Assembly: GCA_018066175.1 (NCBI GenBank)
Contig: JAGHRV010000025.1
Coordinates: 1-64,000, forward strand
Source: Candidatus Colicola equi
GTDB taxonomy: Bacteria > Bacteroidota > Bacteroidia > Bacteroidales > Paludibacteraceae
Length of the DNA: 64,000 nucleotides
Direction of reading: 5' to 3'
Part shown: positions 28,102 to 37,178 of the stretch, one piece after another
Layout of the letters: every line of letters begins with the position of its first letter
Position numbering within the stretch: position 1 is the stretch's first letter
Program-made: the position numbers and the translations under genes
The notes under the pieces: generated by a model
Database searches by the model: none
Seen by the model: only the letters and a program-made list of their open reading frames with translations
Told to the model about the DNA's origin: nothing

Positions 28102-28809
28102 CTAGATGCATTGGCAAAAGAGTGGCAATTGGTCGGGATGGGATTCAAAATGATTGCCAATGACGACTATGTCGGCACCGGCTTGGAAAGCAGCGTGCAT
28201 AGCCTCGGGTGTACATATTCCTCCTCCTACGATAAGGGGGATGGAAATGGCTTTTCTTACGCTTGCTATTATATCGGTTGAGACGGGAGTGAGCGCTCCG
28301 GATCCGGCTTCCAGGTAGATGAGTTGTTTGCCTAATAACTGTCCGGTTATGGCTAAATCGGTTATGTATTTAACTTGATCTTGTGGAATAGGCGTAGAGT
28401 GGGAGGCTTGTGCCACGCTAGTTGGTTTTCCTCCGTCGATAAGGATATATCCCATAGGGATAGATTCTATTTTAGCCGCCATGATAGCCGGAGCCGCAGC
28501 CAGTTGTTGTCCAATTAAGACGTCTGCCGATTGGGCGGATAGGACGGAAAGGAAGAGGATGGCATCTGCATCGGCTGTGAATTGGTTTTCATTGCCAGGG
28601 AATAGTACGATGGGGCGGGATGTGATGGAACGTATTTTTCCGATGAAATCAGGGGCAATCGCACCTGTACTACCTCCTACAAGGATGATATCGGCTTGGT
28701 CTAATTCTCCAGGTCCGAAGGCGATAGGTTGTTCAGGGTCGAGCAGAACCGCAAGCATTTTGTGGGTCTGTTGGCGAGCTGATAATATGTGTTTTAGAAC
28801 CGCTTTCAT
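28102..28809 (-). CDS. Geranylgeranylglyceryl-phosphate synthase family protein
   Basis: The 235-residue TIM-barrel prenyltransferase of the GGGP/PcrB family makes an ether bond between an isoprenoid diphosphate and glycerol-1-phosphate. Visible signatures are LLDPEQ, DIILVGGSTG, VLFPGN, GYILIDGG, YLEAGSGA and the phosphate-binding IVGGGICTPE...GADIVVIGNHFE. Bacteroidota members have been described as making GGGP. The product and use in this organism are not shown. The stop lies at the edge of the CTAG-rich accessory spacer. The gene starts 9 nt after the end of gldD, so the two are probably co-transcribed. Confidence 0.88.
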   Translation of the reverse strand: MKAVLKHILSARQQTHKMLAVLLDPEQPIAFGPGELDQADIILVGGSTGAIAPDFIGKIRSITSRPIVLFPGNENQFTADADAILFLSVLSAQSADVLIGQQLAAAPAIMAAKIESIPMGYILIDGGKPTSVAQASHSTPIPQDQVKYITDLAITGQLLGKQLIYLEAGSGALTPVSTDIIASVRKAISIPLIVGGGICTPEAMHAAFQAGADIVVIGNHFESHPDQLPLFCQCI

Positions 28810-28818
28810 ATTGAAAAA

Positions 28819-29421
28819 TCACTTTGTCCATCGGAAAGACTCAATCATATGCGTTACGTCCGTTTGGAGATAATCAATAATGGGCGCTAATGAGTCGCGA
28901 TTAGGTACGCAGTTGATATAAACAGATCCTCGAACGAAGTGGTGGGTTGAGTCGGTTAGGTAGAACTGAACCGGCGTAGCCGTATTTCCTTCGAGGGAGA
29001 AGTACATACCATGTACGTTTTGTATGGGATTGTGGTATTCGCGTTCAGGAATGGCGGTTGCTTTGATGGCATGAGAGAACACGAATTCGTTCGCATCATC
29101 TAATAATTGCTTCAAGTTATGTCGGATGGGTTTGTAGGAGCAATAGATGGTGGCATTTAGGGAGGGGTAGTTGATGTTGACCCAATAGTGTTCATTGGGT
29201 TCGGGGATAATAACCGGCTTCGCCGAAGTAGATAACTGGAAGGCATAAGGAAAGGATTTCATTACCGGATCTAATTCAGAAGTCTGGTATTGGGGTTGGG
29301 GTAAAGCAATCCTATAATAACCATATTCTTTTGGGGTAGCAGGTTTAGAGCATGAACTTAAAAAAGTAGATGTTCCTAATAGCATTATCCAGCAAGCATA
29401 TATGTGCCACTTTTTTGTCAT
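28819..29421 (-). CDS. gldD: Gliding-motility lipoprotein GldD
   Basis: The 200-residue lipoprotein has lipobox LSSC at residues 21-24. It begins after the signal with KPATPKEYGYYRIALPQ and contains the family blocks FPYAFQLS, WVNINYPSLNATIYCSYKPI and the C-terminal LAPIIDYLQTDVTHMIESFRW. GldD belongs to the gliding/type IX secretion gene set. The start is taken at ATG 29421; an ATG three codons upstream is also possible. A consensus promoter lies immediately upstream (29441-29472). Confidence 0.9.
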   Translation of the reverse strand: MTKKWHIYACWIMLLGTSTFLSSCSKPATPKEYGYYRIALPQPQYQTSELDPVMKSFPYAFQLSTSAKPVIIPEPNEHYWVNINYPSLNATIYCSYKPIRHNLKQLLDDANEFVFSHAIKATAIPEREYHNPIQNVHGMYFSLEGNTATPVQFYLTDSTHHFVRGSVYINCVPNRDSLAPIIDYLQTDVTHMIESFRWTK

Positions 29422-29440
29422 AAAATACATTTTTCGGTTG

Positions 29441-29472
29441 CAAAATTACAAAAATTAAATGAAATATGCAAA
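29441..29472 (-). promoter_or_regulatory. Promoter for gldD
   Basis: Minus strand TTTG (29472-29469), 20 nt, TAATTTTG (29448-29441). It is arranged divergently to the promoter of the mannose-1-phosphate guanylyltransferase gene. Confidence 0.75.
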
Positions 29473-29497
29473 TTTTTCCAAAAAAATCGCGCACGCG

Positions 29498-29529
29498 CTT
29501 GCATATATGCGAAATATTGTGTATATTTG
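29498..29529 (+). promoter_or_regulatory. Promoter for mannose-1-phosphate guanylyltransferase operon
   Basis: CTTG (one mismatch) at 29498-29501, 20 nt, TATATTTG at 29522-29529, followed by CAC. The predicted start is near 29536, only about 12 nt before ATG 29548. This rules out the longer open frame from 29404. Confidence 0.7.
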
Positions 29530-29547
29530 CACGATTTTTGGAATATT

Positions 29548-30714
29548 ATGTCGCAATCAATATCAAATATTACCATGAACACGAACAATTATTGTGTAAT
29601 TATGGCCGGTGGTATAGGCAGTCGTTTTTGGCCTTATAGCCGCAACCACAGGCCGAAGCAGTTTTTAGATTTCTTTGGTACTGGCAAGTCGTTGTTGCAG
29701 ATGACGGTCGATCGTTTTCGTCCCTTGGTGCCAATTGAGAATGTCTTAATTGTGACGAATGTGTTGTATAGGGATCTTATTTTGGAGCAGATTCCTGATT
29801 TGAAGGCGGAACAAGTGTTGTGTGAGCCTGCTCGTAGGAATACGGCACCTTGTATAGCATACGCGACTGCGCACATACGTGCGAAAGTTTTTCAGAAAGT
29901 GTATGGCAGACATTTGCAGCCGGAGGATGTGGTGGATTGGAATGATGAGAAATTGAATGTTCGCATGGTGGTTGCTCCATCGGATCATTTGATTATGCAG
30001 GAGTCGGAGTTCCAGCGTGTTATTTCTGAGGGGTTGGAGTTTGTGGGTAAGAATGATTCGTTACTGACATTAGGCATGAAGCCTACTCGTCCGGAAACGG
30101 GTTATGGATATATTCAAATGGCAGCAGGAGAGGGTGAATTGAGAAAGGTTAAGACTTTTACAGAGAAACCCAATTTGGAGTTGGCCAAAGCCTTTGTGGA
30201 AAGTGGTGAGTTTGTTTGGAATTCAGGTATTTTCTTATGGAATCTTCGTACAATATCCGGTGAGATTTCCCGCAATATCCCTGATTTAGCCGAGAAATTC
30301 ACGACCGGCGAGTGTTATATGGGAACGGAGAAAGAAGAGGCATTTATTGAGCGAATCTTCCCGACATGTCCGAATATCAGTATTGACTATGGGGTGATGG
30401 AAAAGGCCAAGTCTGTTCATGTGATGATGGCTGATTTTGGATGGTCGGATTTAGGAACATGGGGTTCGTTGTATGACTTAAGTAATAAGGATGAGCATCA
30501 GAATGTTTCGTTGAAGTGCACCACGAGTTTTTACGATAGTGAAAATAATATTGTAGTGTTGCCGGAGGGTCATTTAGGTGTGATTAAGGGTCTGAATGAC
30601 TATATTGTAGCAGAATCGGATGGTGTGTTGCTGATTTGTCCGAAGAAAGACGAGCAGCAGATTCGTGATTTTGTAAAGGATGCAGAAGTTAAATATGAGG
30701 GTAAATTCAATTAA
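29548..30714 (+). CDS. Mannose-1-phosphate guanylyltransferase
   Basis: Forms GDP-mannose from mannose-1-phosphate and GTP for glycan synthesis. The nucleotidyltransferase signature VIMAGGIGSRFWPYSRNHRPKQF is close to the N terminus; ARRNTAPCIAYA, VVAPSDHLI, ETGYGYIQM and TFTEKPN follow. It has 388 residues from ATG 29548, while ATG 29575 (379 residues) is equally possible. It lacks the C-terminal isomerase domain of bifunctional ManC. It is followed 10 nt later by the glycogen debranching gene, so the promoter probably serves both. Confidence 0.92.
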   Translation: MSQSISNITMNTNNYCVIMAGGIGSRFWPYSRNHRPKQFLDFFGTGKSLLQMTVDRFRPLVPIENVLIVTNVLYRDLILEQIPDLKAEQVLCEPARRNTAPCIAYATAHIRAKVFQKVYGRHLQPEDVVDWNDEKLNVRMVVAPSDHLIMQESEFQRVISEGLEFVGKNDSLLTLGMKPTRPETGYGYIQMAAGEGELRKVKTFTEKPNLELAKAFVESGEFVWNSGIFLWNLRTISGEISRNIPDLAEKFTTGECYMGTEKEEAFIERIFPTCPNISIDYGVMEKAKSVHVMMADFGWSDLGTWGSLYDLSNKDEHQNVSLKCTTSFYDSENNIVVLPEGHLGVIKGLNDYIVAESDGVLLICPKKDEQQIRDFVKDAEVKYEGKFN

Positions 30715-30724
30715 TTAGTTGATT

Positions 30725-32668
30725 ATGAGTTACTTGAATTTTGATAAGACGCTTTTGGTTAATTTAGAGCGCAGTTTAAGTAAAGAAATGATCCGTACTA
30801 ATCGTGCAGGAACATATAATTCAACGACGTTAACTGATTGCAACACGCGTAAATACCATGGTCAATTGGTGTTGCCAGTTTCTGAGTTGGGTTCGGATAA
30901 CTATGTCTTATTATCGTCCTTGGATGAGACGGTTATTCAACATGGGGCAGAGTTTAATTTAGGTTTGCATAAGTACGGACCGAATTTATACATGCCGAAT
31001 GGGCATAAATACATTCGTGAGTTTGACTGCGAAGTGATTGCTAAGACGACCTATCGAGTAGGTGGTGTTATTTTGACGAAGGAGAGGTTGTTGGTTAGTT
31101 TTGAGCCACGTGTTTTAATTCGTTACACATTGACTGAGGCTATTTCTCCGATAACGATGCGTTTCCGTCCCTTCTTGGCTTTCCGTAATGTGAATGAGTT
31201 GACGCATGAGAATGACCGCGCCAACACCAATATGGATGAGGTGCAGAATGGTCGCAAGAACCGGATGTATGACCAATTCCCATATTTGTATATGCAGTTC
31301 TCAAAGAAGGTGGATTATTGCCATAATCCTGCATGGTACAAGGGTATTGAGTATCAAAAGGAGCAGGAGCGTGGATATGAGTATAAGGAAGATCAGATGG
31401 TTCCCGGATATTTTGAGCTCACTATGAAGAAGGGTGAGAGTGTGATTTTCTCGGCCGGTATAAGTGAGGTTAAGACGACTACCTTAAAGACATTGTGGCA
31501 AAAGGAGTTGGAGCGCAGGAATGTGCGTGATGATATGTTTGCCTGCTTAAAGAACTCTGCTGCGCAGTTCTACAAGAGAGAAGGTAATAAGTGCTATTTA
31601 TTAGCCGGTTATCCTTGGTTCCATGCCTCGGCTCGTGAGATGTTCTTCTCTACTCCCAGTTGCACCTTGGATATAGACCGTCCGGAGTATTGGGATGCCA
31701 TTATAGATAAGACGGCTGTGGGCGAGATAGAGGCTTATATTGAGGGTAGGAAGGAAGAATGCCATATTTCTGATATGGACCAGCCGGATGCTTTGTTGTG
31801 GTTCATTCGTGGTATTCAAAAGTATGCCCATAAGTACACGGTTAAGCAGGCTGCCGACAAGTATGGTAAGTTAGTGACTGACCTTATTCAATATTATCGT
31901 AAGCAGCAACACCCGCGGGCTGTTGTTCACCAAAATGGACTCATTTGGGTAGATGGTACCAGTCGTCCTGCTACATGGATGTGTGCAGAGGAGAATGGTC
32001 GTCCTATCACGCCACGAACGGGGTATATAGTAGAGGTGAATGCGTTATGGTATAATGCGCTTAAGTTTGCTTCAGAATTGATGCGTGAGATGGGCAAAGA
32101 GATTGGTGCAGACCTGATGGATTATCAAGCAGAGATTACAAGAGAGGCTTTTGTGCAGACTTTCTGGAATGGTATTTATTTGAATGACTACGTGATTAAC
32201 GATTATCAGAATCGCGAAGTTCGTCCCAATCAGATTTGGGCAGTAGGTTTGCCTTATTCACCTTTGGATAGAAAACAGCAAAAAGCCGTTGTAGATATCT
32301 GCACAAAGGAATTGCTGACTCCTCGTGGCTTGCGCACTTTGTCGCCGAAGAGTGGTGATTATCGTCCTATCTACATAGGCGGTCAAGAGGAGCGTAATCG
32401 TAATTTCCATAATGGTCCGGTATGGCCGTTCACAATTGCCGCGTATGCGAGAGCGTACATGAACGTGTATAAGCACAGCGGCGTTAGTTTTATGCAACGC
32501 CTATTGGTTGGATACGAAGTTGAAATGAGTGCATTATGTATAGGTACCTTGAATGAGTTATATGATGGTAATCCGCCATATAAGGGTCATGGAGGTATGT
32601 CATATGCACCGAGTGTGGCTGCTGTTATTTCCGTATTAGATACCTTGAAAAAATACCAAGAACAATGA
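30725..32668 (+). CDS. Glycogen debranching enzyme (amylo-alpha-1,6-glucosidase family)
   Basis: The 647-residue protein resembles the bacterial debranching enzymes related to the glucosidase half of eukaryotic GDE (GH133-like). An N-terminal beta-rich domain (RAGTYNSTTLTDCNTRKYHG) precedes an (alpha/alpha) toroid region with DQPDALLWFIRGIQKY, WVDGTSRPATWM, RTGYIVEVNALWYNAL and RPNQIWAVGLPYSPL...FHNGPVWPF. It has no signal peptide, so it is cytoplasmic. It has an ATGA overlap with the GT4 gene. With GT4, the GH57-like gene and malQ it forms an alpha-glucan storage set. Confidence 0.88.
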   Translation: MSYLNFDKTLLVNLERSLSKEMIRTNRAGTYNSTTLTDCNTRKYHGQLVLPVSELGSDNYVLLSSLDETVIQHGAEFNLGLHKYGPNLYMPNGHKYIREFDCEVIAKTTYRVGGVILTKERLLVSFEPRVLIRYTLTEAISPITMRFRPFLAFRNVNELTHENDRANTNMDEVQNGRKNRMYDQFPYLYMQFSKKVDYCHNPAWYKGIEYQKEQERGYEYKEDQMVPGYFELTMKKGESVIFSAGISEVKTTTLKTLWQKELERRNVRDDMFACLKNSAAQFYKREGNKCYLLAGYPWFHASAREMFFSTPSCTLDIDRPEYWDAIIDKTAVGEIEAYIEGRKEECHISDMDQPDALLWFIRGIQKYAHKYTVKQAADKYGKLVTDLIQYYRKQQHPRAVVHQNGLIWVDGTSRPATWMCAEENGRPITPRTGYIVEVNALWYNALKFASELMREMGKEIGADLMDYQAEITREAFVQTFWNGIYLNDYVINDYQNREVRPNQIWAVGLPYSPLDRKQQKAVVDICTKELLTPRGLRTLSPKSGDYRPIYIGGQEERNRNFHNGPVWPFTIAAYARAYMNVYKHSGVSFMQRLLVGYEVEMSALCIGTLNELYDGNPPYKGHGGMSYAPSVAAVISVLDTLKKYQEQ

Positions 32669-33807
32669 AAGCATTAATGTTTGGGTGGGAGTTTCCTCCA
32701 CATATTTTAGGTGGTTTAGGTACCGCCAGTTATGGTTTGACCCGTGGTATGGCCCAGCAGGAAGATTTAGAAATCGCCTTTGTTCTACCAAAGCCTTGGG
32801 GAGATGAAGATCAATCTTTTTTGCGCATTATAGGTGCCAATTCGGTTCCTGTACCTGGACGTGGTTGTATTGAGTTTTCAGGTCGTTATCCGGACAACTT
32901 GGTTGAGGAGATTGGTAATTACGAGGCTGTAGCACGAGAGATAGCATGGCGGGAAGATTTTGATGTGATACATAGTCACGATTGGTTGACCTATCCGGCA
33001 GGAATTGCGGCTAAGTACATCAAACATAAGCCATTGGTTATCCATGTTCATGCAACGGATTTTGACCGCAGTCGTGGTAATGTTAATCCGACTGTTTATT
33101 CCATTGAACGTCGTGGTATGGATGAGGCTGACCATATTATGTGTGTAAGTAATTTGACTCGTCAAACCGTGATTGAGAAATACGGGCAACATCCTGATAA
33201 AGTTAGTACGGTTCATAATGCAGTTGAGCCGCTAGCCCATCCAGAGGATTTTGTTAAGCATAAACGCAAAGATAAGATTGTTACGTTCTTGGGTCGTATT
33301 ACGATGCAAAAAGGTCCGGAGTATTTTGTAGAGGCTGCGGCTAAGGTGTTGGAGAAGACGGATGGTGTGCGTTTTGTGATGGCCGGTAGTGGTGACATGA
33401 TGGCTAAAATGATCGACTTGGTTGCTCAACGTGGTATTGCGGATAAGTTCCACTTCCCCGGATTTATGCGAGGAAAACAAGTGCAAGATATATTGGCAGA
33501 TTCGGATGTGTATATTATGCCGAGTGTGAGTGAACCTTTTGGTATCTCTCCGCTGGAGGCGATGCAGGTGGGTTGTCCAAGTATTATATCCCATCAATCC
33601 GGTTGTGCTGAGATTTTGCAGCATGCTATTAAGACGGATTACTGGGATATAGATGCCATGGCCGATGCTATTTATGCGATTATTAAGTATCCGGCTATGT
33701 ATAAGAGCCTTCATGAGTTAGGTCAGGAAGAGGTCAATAACATTCGCTGGTATGATGCCGGTTTGAAAGTTCGGGCGGTTTATGACCGAGTTTGTGGCAG
33801 ACGTTAA
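32665..33807 (+). CDS. GT4 family glycosyltransferase (glycogen synthase-like)
   Basis: The 380-residue GT-B glycosyltransferase has an N-terminal MFGWEFPPHILGGLGTASYGL, the HSHDWLTYPAGI acceptor-domain motif, KIVTFLGRITMQKGPEYFV at the start of the nucleotide-sugar domain, and the E-x7-E motif region in MPSVSEPFGISPLEAMQVGCP. Its position between debranching enzyme and GH57-like gene suggests an alpha-glucan synthase role, but the donor and acceptor are not shown. Confidence 0.85.
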   Translation: MKALMFGWEFPPHILGGLGTASYGLTRGMAQQEDLEIAFVLPKPWGDEDQSFLRIIGANSVPVPGRGCIEFSGRYPDNLVEEIGNYEAVAREIAWREDFDVIHSHDWLTYPAGIAAKYIKHKPLVIHVHATDFDRSRGNVNPTVYSIERRGMDEADHIMCVSNLTRQTVIEKYGQHPDKVSTVHNAVEPLAHPEDFVKHKRKDKIVTFLGRITMQKGPEYFVEAAAKVLEKTDGVRFVMAGSGDMMAKMIDLVAQRGIADKFHFPGFMRGKQVQDILADSDVYIMPSVSEPFGISPLEAMQVGCPSIISHQSGCAEILQHAIKTDYWDIDAMADAIYAIIKYPAMYKSLHELGQEEVNNIRWYDAGLKVRAVYDRVCGRR

Positions 33808-33858
33808 TTCATTTAGTTAATCGATAGTTTAATAATAGAAATTTAATATTTTTGCGAT

Positions 33859-35139
33859 ATGAAGAATATTTGTTTTTGCTTTCAAATGCACGTTCCTTAT
33901 CGAATGAAACGTTATCGTTTCTTTGATATAGGTCAAGACCATTATTATTATGATGACATGGCCACGGAAGAGTATTTAACCTGGTTAGTAGAAACTTCTT
34001 ATTTGCCATTAATGCGGACTATCCAAGAGATGATTAAGTTGTCTAAGGGACGTTTTCATTGTGGTATTAGTGTGACGGGTGCTACTTTAGAATTGTTTGA
34101 GCAATATTGTCCCGAGATGATTGATCAATTGAAGGAGTTATGTGCCACTAAGTCCGTTGAATTGCTCGCTACTCCGTTTTCTTATTCGTTAGCAGGTGAG
34201 TTTGATGAGCGTGAATTGGAGAATCAATTGGAGCAAACGAGTAATATTACGAACGAGTTATTTGGTGTGCGTCCAACGGTTGTATGGAACACCGAGTTGC
34301 TTTATACGGATGAGTTAGCGGCATTATTGCATAAGGCTGGTTATAAGGGAATTATGACCGAAGGGGCCAAGCATATCTTAAGTTGGAAATCTGCTAATTA
34401 TGTATATCAATCGGCAGGTGATCCTAAGATGAAAGTCTTGGCTCGTAATGCAGCATTGAGTGACGAATTAAGTTTCCATTTCTCGGATCCGGGTTGGTAT
34501 AATTATCCGATGGATGCTGAGAAATATGCTAATCAGTTGAATGCTCTGCCCGAAGGTGAGAACTTAATTAATATCTGGTTAGGTGCAGAGACTTTTGGTG
34601 TGCGTCAACAAGCAGGCAGTGGTATTTTTGATTTCTTGCGTGCATTACCTTATTATGCTTTAGAGCGTGAGATGGGTTTTGTTACTCCTTCTGAAGCTAT
34701 CCGCAAGGCCGCAGTTACGACGGATGTTATTTCGTCGCCGTATGCTCTGACTTGGGCCGGTGAGGCGAAAGATTTGAGCATCTTTGCCGGTAATGATTTG
34801 CAGCAAGAGGCTATCCAAAAGTTATATGCTGTAGCGGAGCGTGTTAAGATGTGTCAGGATAAGCGTTTGAAGTCCGACTGGGCAAGGTTACAAGATGCTA
34901 ATTATTTGCATCAAATGAATCATATTGACCAGGGGTTAACTCAGTATGAGTCGGCTTACGATGCGTTTATCAATTATATGAATATTTTGGCAGATTTCCT
35001 GCAATTGGTTGACGAACAATATCCAACTACGATTGAAAATGAGGAGTTGAATTCGTTGCTCAAGACAATCAATAACCAAGAGAAGGAGATTGCTCAACTT
35101 CAAGGTGAAGTACGTAAGTTAAAGGCGAAAAAGAAGTAA
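33859..35139 (+). CDS. GH57-like protein with altered catalytic motifs
   Basis: The 426-residue protein aligns by eye with GH57 alpha-amylase-like proteins: FQMHVPYRMKRYRFFDIG, SVTGATLELFEQYCPEM, WNTELLYTDEL (presumed nucleophile Glu146), GIMTEGAKHILSWKS and SAYDAFINYMNILADF. Two motifs are degenerate. The HQP of motif 1 is His-Val-Pro (11-13), and the segment usually read as DYETFGEH is LGAETFG (241-247), without the acid/base aspartate. A C-terminal coiled coil follows (NNQEKEIAQLQGEVRKLKAKKK). It may be non-catalytic or mechanistically different. It belongs to the glycogen cluster. Confidence 0.8.
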   Translation: MKNICFCFQMHVPYRMKRYRFFDIGQDHYYYDDMATEEYLTWLVETSYLPLMRTIQEMIKLSKGRFHCGISVTGATLELFEQYCPEMIDQLKELCATKSVELLATPFSYSLAGEFDERELENQLEQTSNITNELFGVRPTVVWNTELLYTDELAALLHKAGYKGIMTEGAKHILSWKSANYVYQSAGDPKMKVLARNAALSDELSFHFSDPGWYNYPMDAEKYANQLNALPEGENLINIWLGAETFGVRQQAGSGIFDFLRALPYYALEREMGFVTPSEAIRKAAVTTDVISSPYALTWAGEAKDLSIFAGNDLQQEAIQKLYAVAERVKMCQDKRLKSDWARLQDANYLHQMNHIDQGLTQYESAYDAFINYMNILADFLQLVDEQYPTTIENEELNSLLKTINNQEKEIAQLQGEVRKLKAKKK

Positions 35140-35140
35140 A

Positions 35141-37177
35141 GTGAAGCGAGTTCAGACTTGGAGTTGGTTAATTCTGGTACTTTTAGTATTAGGGATAGGG
35201 GAAGTTTCGGCAAAAAAGAAACTTCCTAAGACGGTTGTGCGTGCATGGACGCTGCCCGAACCATTAGGCTTAGCCGATACCGTAGAGGTGGATAGTACGT
35301 TCAAGAACTTCCCGATGCGTAATGAGTTGTATGACTTAAGTATATGCAATATTTATAACGGAAACTTGGTTTCTCCGACTATGTCGGCTATTTATTTCAA
35401 CCGCACTCATAAAACTCAGTTCTTCTTTGGTGACGCATACGATATTTACACACCCACTCCGCATGATGTTCGCTTCTATAATACAACGACGCCGTATTCA
35501 TCTATTTCGTACAAACGTGGCTTCAAAACTTACCATGAAGATGATGAGTTGAAGTTCTTCTTCACAGGTAATGTAACCAAACGTTTTAATTTAGGTACCA
35601 CGCTTAATTACACCAATGCGGTAGGTCATTATCGGTCACAGTCTGGTAAGACCTTCAATGGTAGTGTGTTTGGTTCATTCAATGGTAATCATTATAGTTT
35701 ACAGGCTGCTTTCACGTTCAATAACATGAGTTCGTTCGAGAATGGAGGATTGACCGATCCAAGTCAGATTAGTAATTCTGAAATGGAAACGGAGGATATT
35801 CCCACCAATCTCAATGCGATGACGGGTTATCGGTATTTGAGTGGCTATCTGAATCATTATTACAGCATCTGTGTGGAGCGTGAGCAGACGGTGCATTACC
35901 GTGAGCGAGACTCTCGTGGACGATGGATGGACTTGGATTCGACGCGCATCATATATGTGCCGGTTACTACGTTTAGGCATGTTTTTGAGGTCAGCGACCA
36001 AACTCGGCGTTACATAGAAAAAGGACCACAAACATTCTATCCAAATAACTATTATAATTCACAAAGCACCCGTGATTCGGCGGCATATTTATCAATAAAA
36101 AACACTTTGTCCATCACATTTGAGGAAGAATTTAATACGAAACTTAAGTTTGGTGCAACAGTGTTTGTGATGCACGAAGCGGAGCGACATTTATTTGGTT
36201 CAGGACGAGGGGTAAATTTATCCAATGGCACGATTCACTACAATGATGTTTTATCTTCGTCTTTCTCTCAAATGAATCAACTGGATTGGCGTTATGAGTG
36301 GGGGAATAGTTTGATAGTGGGAGGTGAGTTGTATAAAAACCGAGGTAAGTATGTCCATTATGGTTTTGGCGGTAATGTAGCGGTGGTTGGTGCTAGAATA
36401 GGTGAATTTAAGGTGTTTGGTCACCTCAATGCAGGATTCCGTTTGGGCAAAGATAGTATGACGATTAATGCTAATGCTTCGTTCGGGAATGAGACTCCGG
36501 ATCCTTATGCTTACCATTATTGGGGTAATCATGCTCGCTGGGGATATAGTGATAATACGTATGATGAAATTAAGTTAACTAAAATGTATCGTTTCCATGT
36601 TGGTGGTCAAGTTGCCTACCCAACTAAGTGGGTTACTCCTCGTATTAAAGTGGATTATGAGAATATATCGCGATATGTTTATTTTGATATAGATCATGCT
36701 ACTCCTCAACAGATGGCCAGTGGCAAGAGCATATCGGTTTTGGCCGCAGACGTTGAGTTGGATATCACTACGCCGTGGTTGAATTTAGATAATCATGTTA
36801 TTTATCAATATGCCTCCGATGGTCCAATTACCGTTCCAACTATTTCGTTGTACACGAATCTTTATTATCATGGTGTTTGGTTTAAGGCATTGGATGCTCA
36901 AATAGGTATAGATTTAAGGTATAACACGCGTTACTATGCACCTATTTGGAATCCGGCTATTGGTCAGTTCTGTGCCCAGAATAAGGAGAAGGTTGGTAAT
37001 TACCCAACATTGAGCGCGTATGTTAATTTCTATGTTCGTTTATTGCATTTACGTTTCTTTGCCATGTACCAGCATTGGAACACAACAATTATGTCAAGAT
37101 ATTACTTTACTATGCCGGGGTATCCCGAGAATCCAGATGTTTTCCGAGCCGGCTTAGCATTCCATTTCTATAAATAA
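35141..37177 (+). CDS. Putative outer-membrane porin (Porin_10-like)
   Basis: The 678-residue protein starts with GTG 35141, one base after the previous stop. It has a signal peptide (about residues 1-24, ending VSAKK) and a long beta-barrel region. Features of the Bacteroidota putative porin family include TPHDVRFYNTTTPYSSISYKRG, then FTGNVTKRFNLGTTLNYTNAVGHYRSQSG and FNGSVFGSFNGNHYSLQAAF. It ends with AGLAFHFYK. The solute is unknown. The tight spacing to both neighbours (1 nt each) suggests co-transcription with the GH57-like gene and the Clp ATPase. Confidence 0.8.
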   Translation: MKRVQTWSWLILVLLVLGIGEVSAKKKLPKTVVRAWTLPEPLGLADTVEVDSTFKNFPMRNELYDLSICNIYNGNLVSPTMSAIYFNRTHKTQFFFGDAYDIYTPTPHDVRFYNTTTPYSSISYKRGFKTYHEDDELKFFFTGNVTKRFNLGTTLNYTNAVGHYRSQSGKTFNGSVFGSFNGNHYSLQAAFTFNNMSSFENGGLTDPSQISNSEMETEDIPTNLNAMTGYRYLSGYLNHYYSICVEREQTVHYRERDSRGRWMDLDSTRIIYVPVTTFRHVFEVSDQTRRYIEKGPQTFYPNNYYNSQSTRDSAAYLSIKNTLSITFEEEFNTKLKFGATVFVMHEAERHLFGSGRGVNLSNGTIHYNDVLSSSFSQMNQLDWRYEWGNSLIVGGELYKNRGKYVHYGFGGNVAVVGARIGEFKVFGHLNAGFRLGKDSMTINANASFGNETPDPYAYHYWGNHARWGYSDNTYDEIKLTKMYRFHVGGQVAYPTKWVTPRIKVDYENISRYVYFDIDHATPQQMASGKSISVLAADVELDITTPWLNLDNHVIYQYASDGPITVPTISLYTNLYYHGVWFKALDAQIGIDLRYNTRYYAPIWNPAIGQFCAQNKEKVGNYPTLSAYVNFYVRLLHLRFFAMYQHWNTTIMSRYYFTMPGYPENPDVFRAGLAFHFYK

Positions 37178-37178
37178 T

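Noticed and set aside
29404..29547. N-terminal extension of the mannose-1-phosphate guanylyltransferase frame
   Set aside because: The extension overlaps the promoter at 29498-29529 and the gldD promoter, and homologues begin close to the GGIGSRFWP motif.
33823..33854. TATTTTTG just before the GH57-like gene as a promoter
   Set aside because: No TTTG lies at the right distance, and the start would fall at the ATG itself. Read-through from the GT4 gene is more likely.
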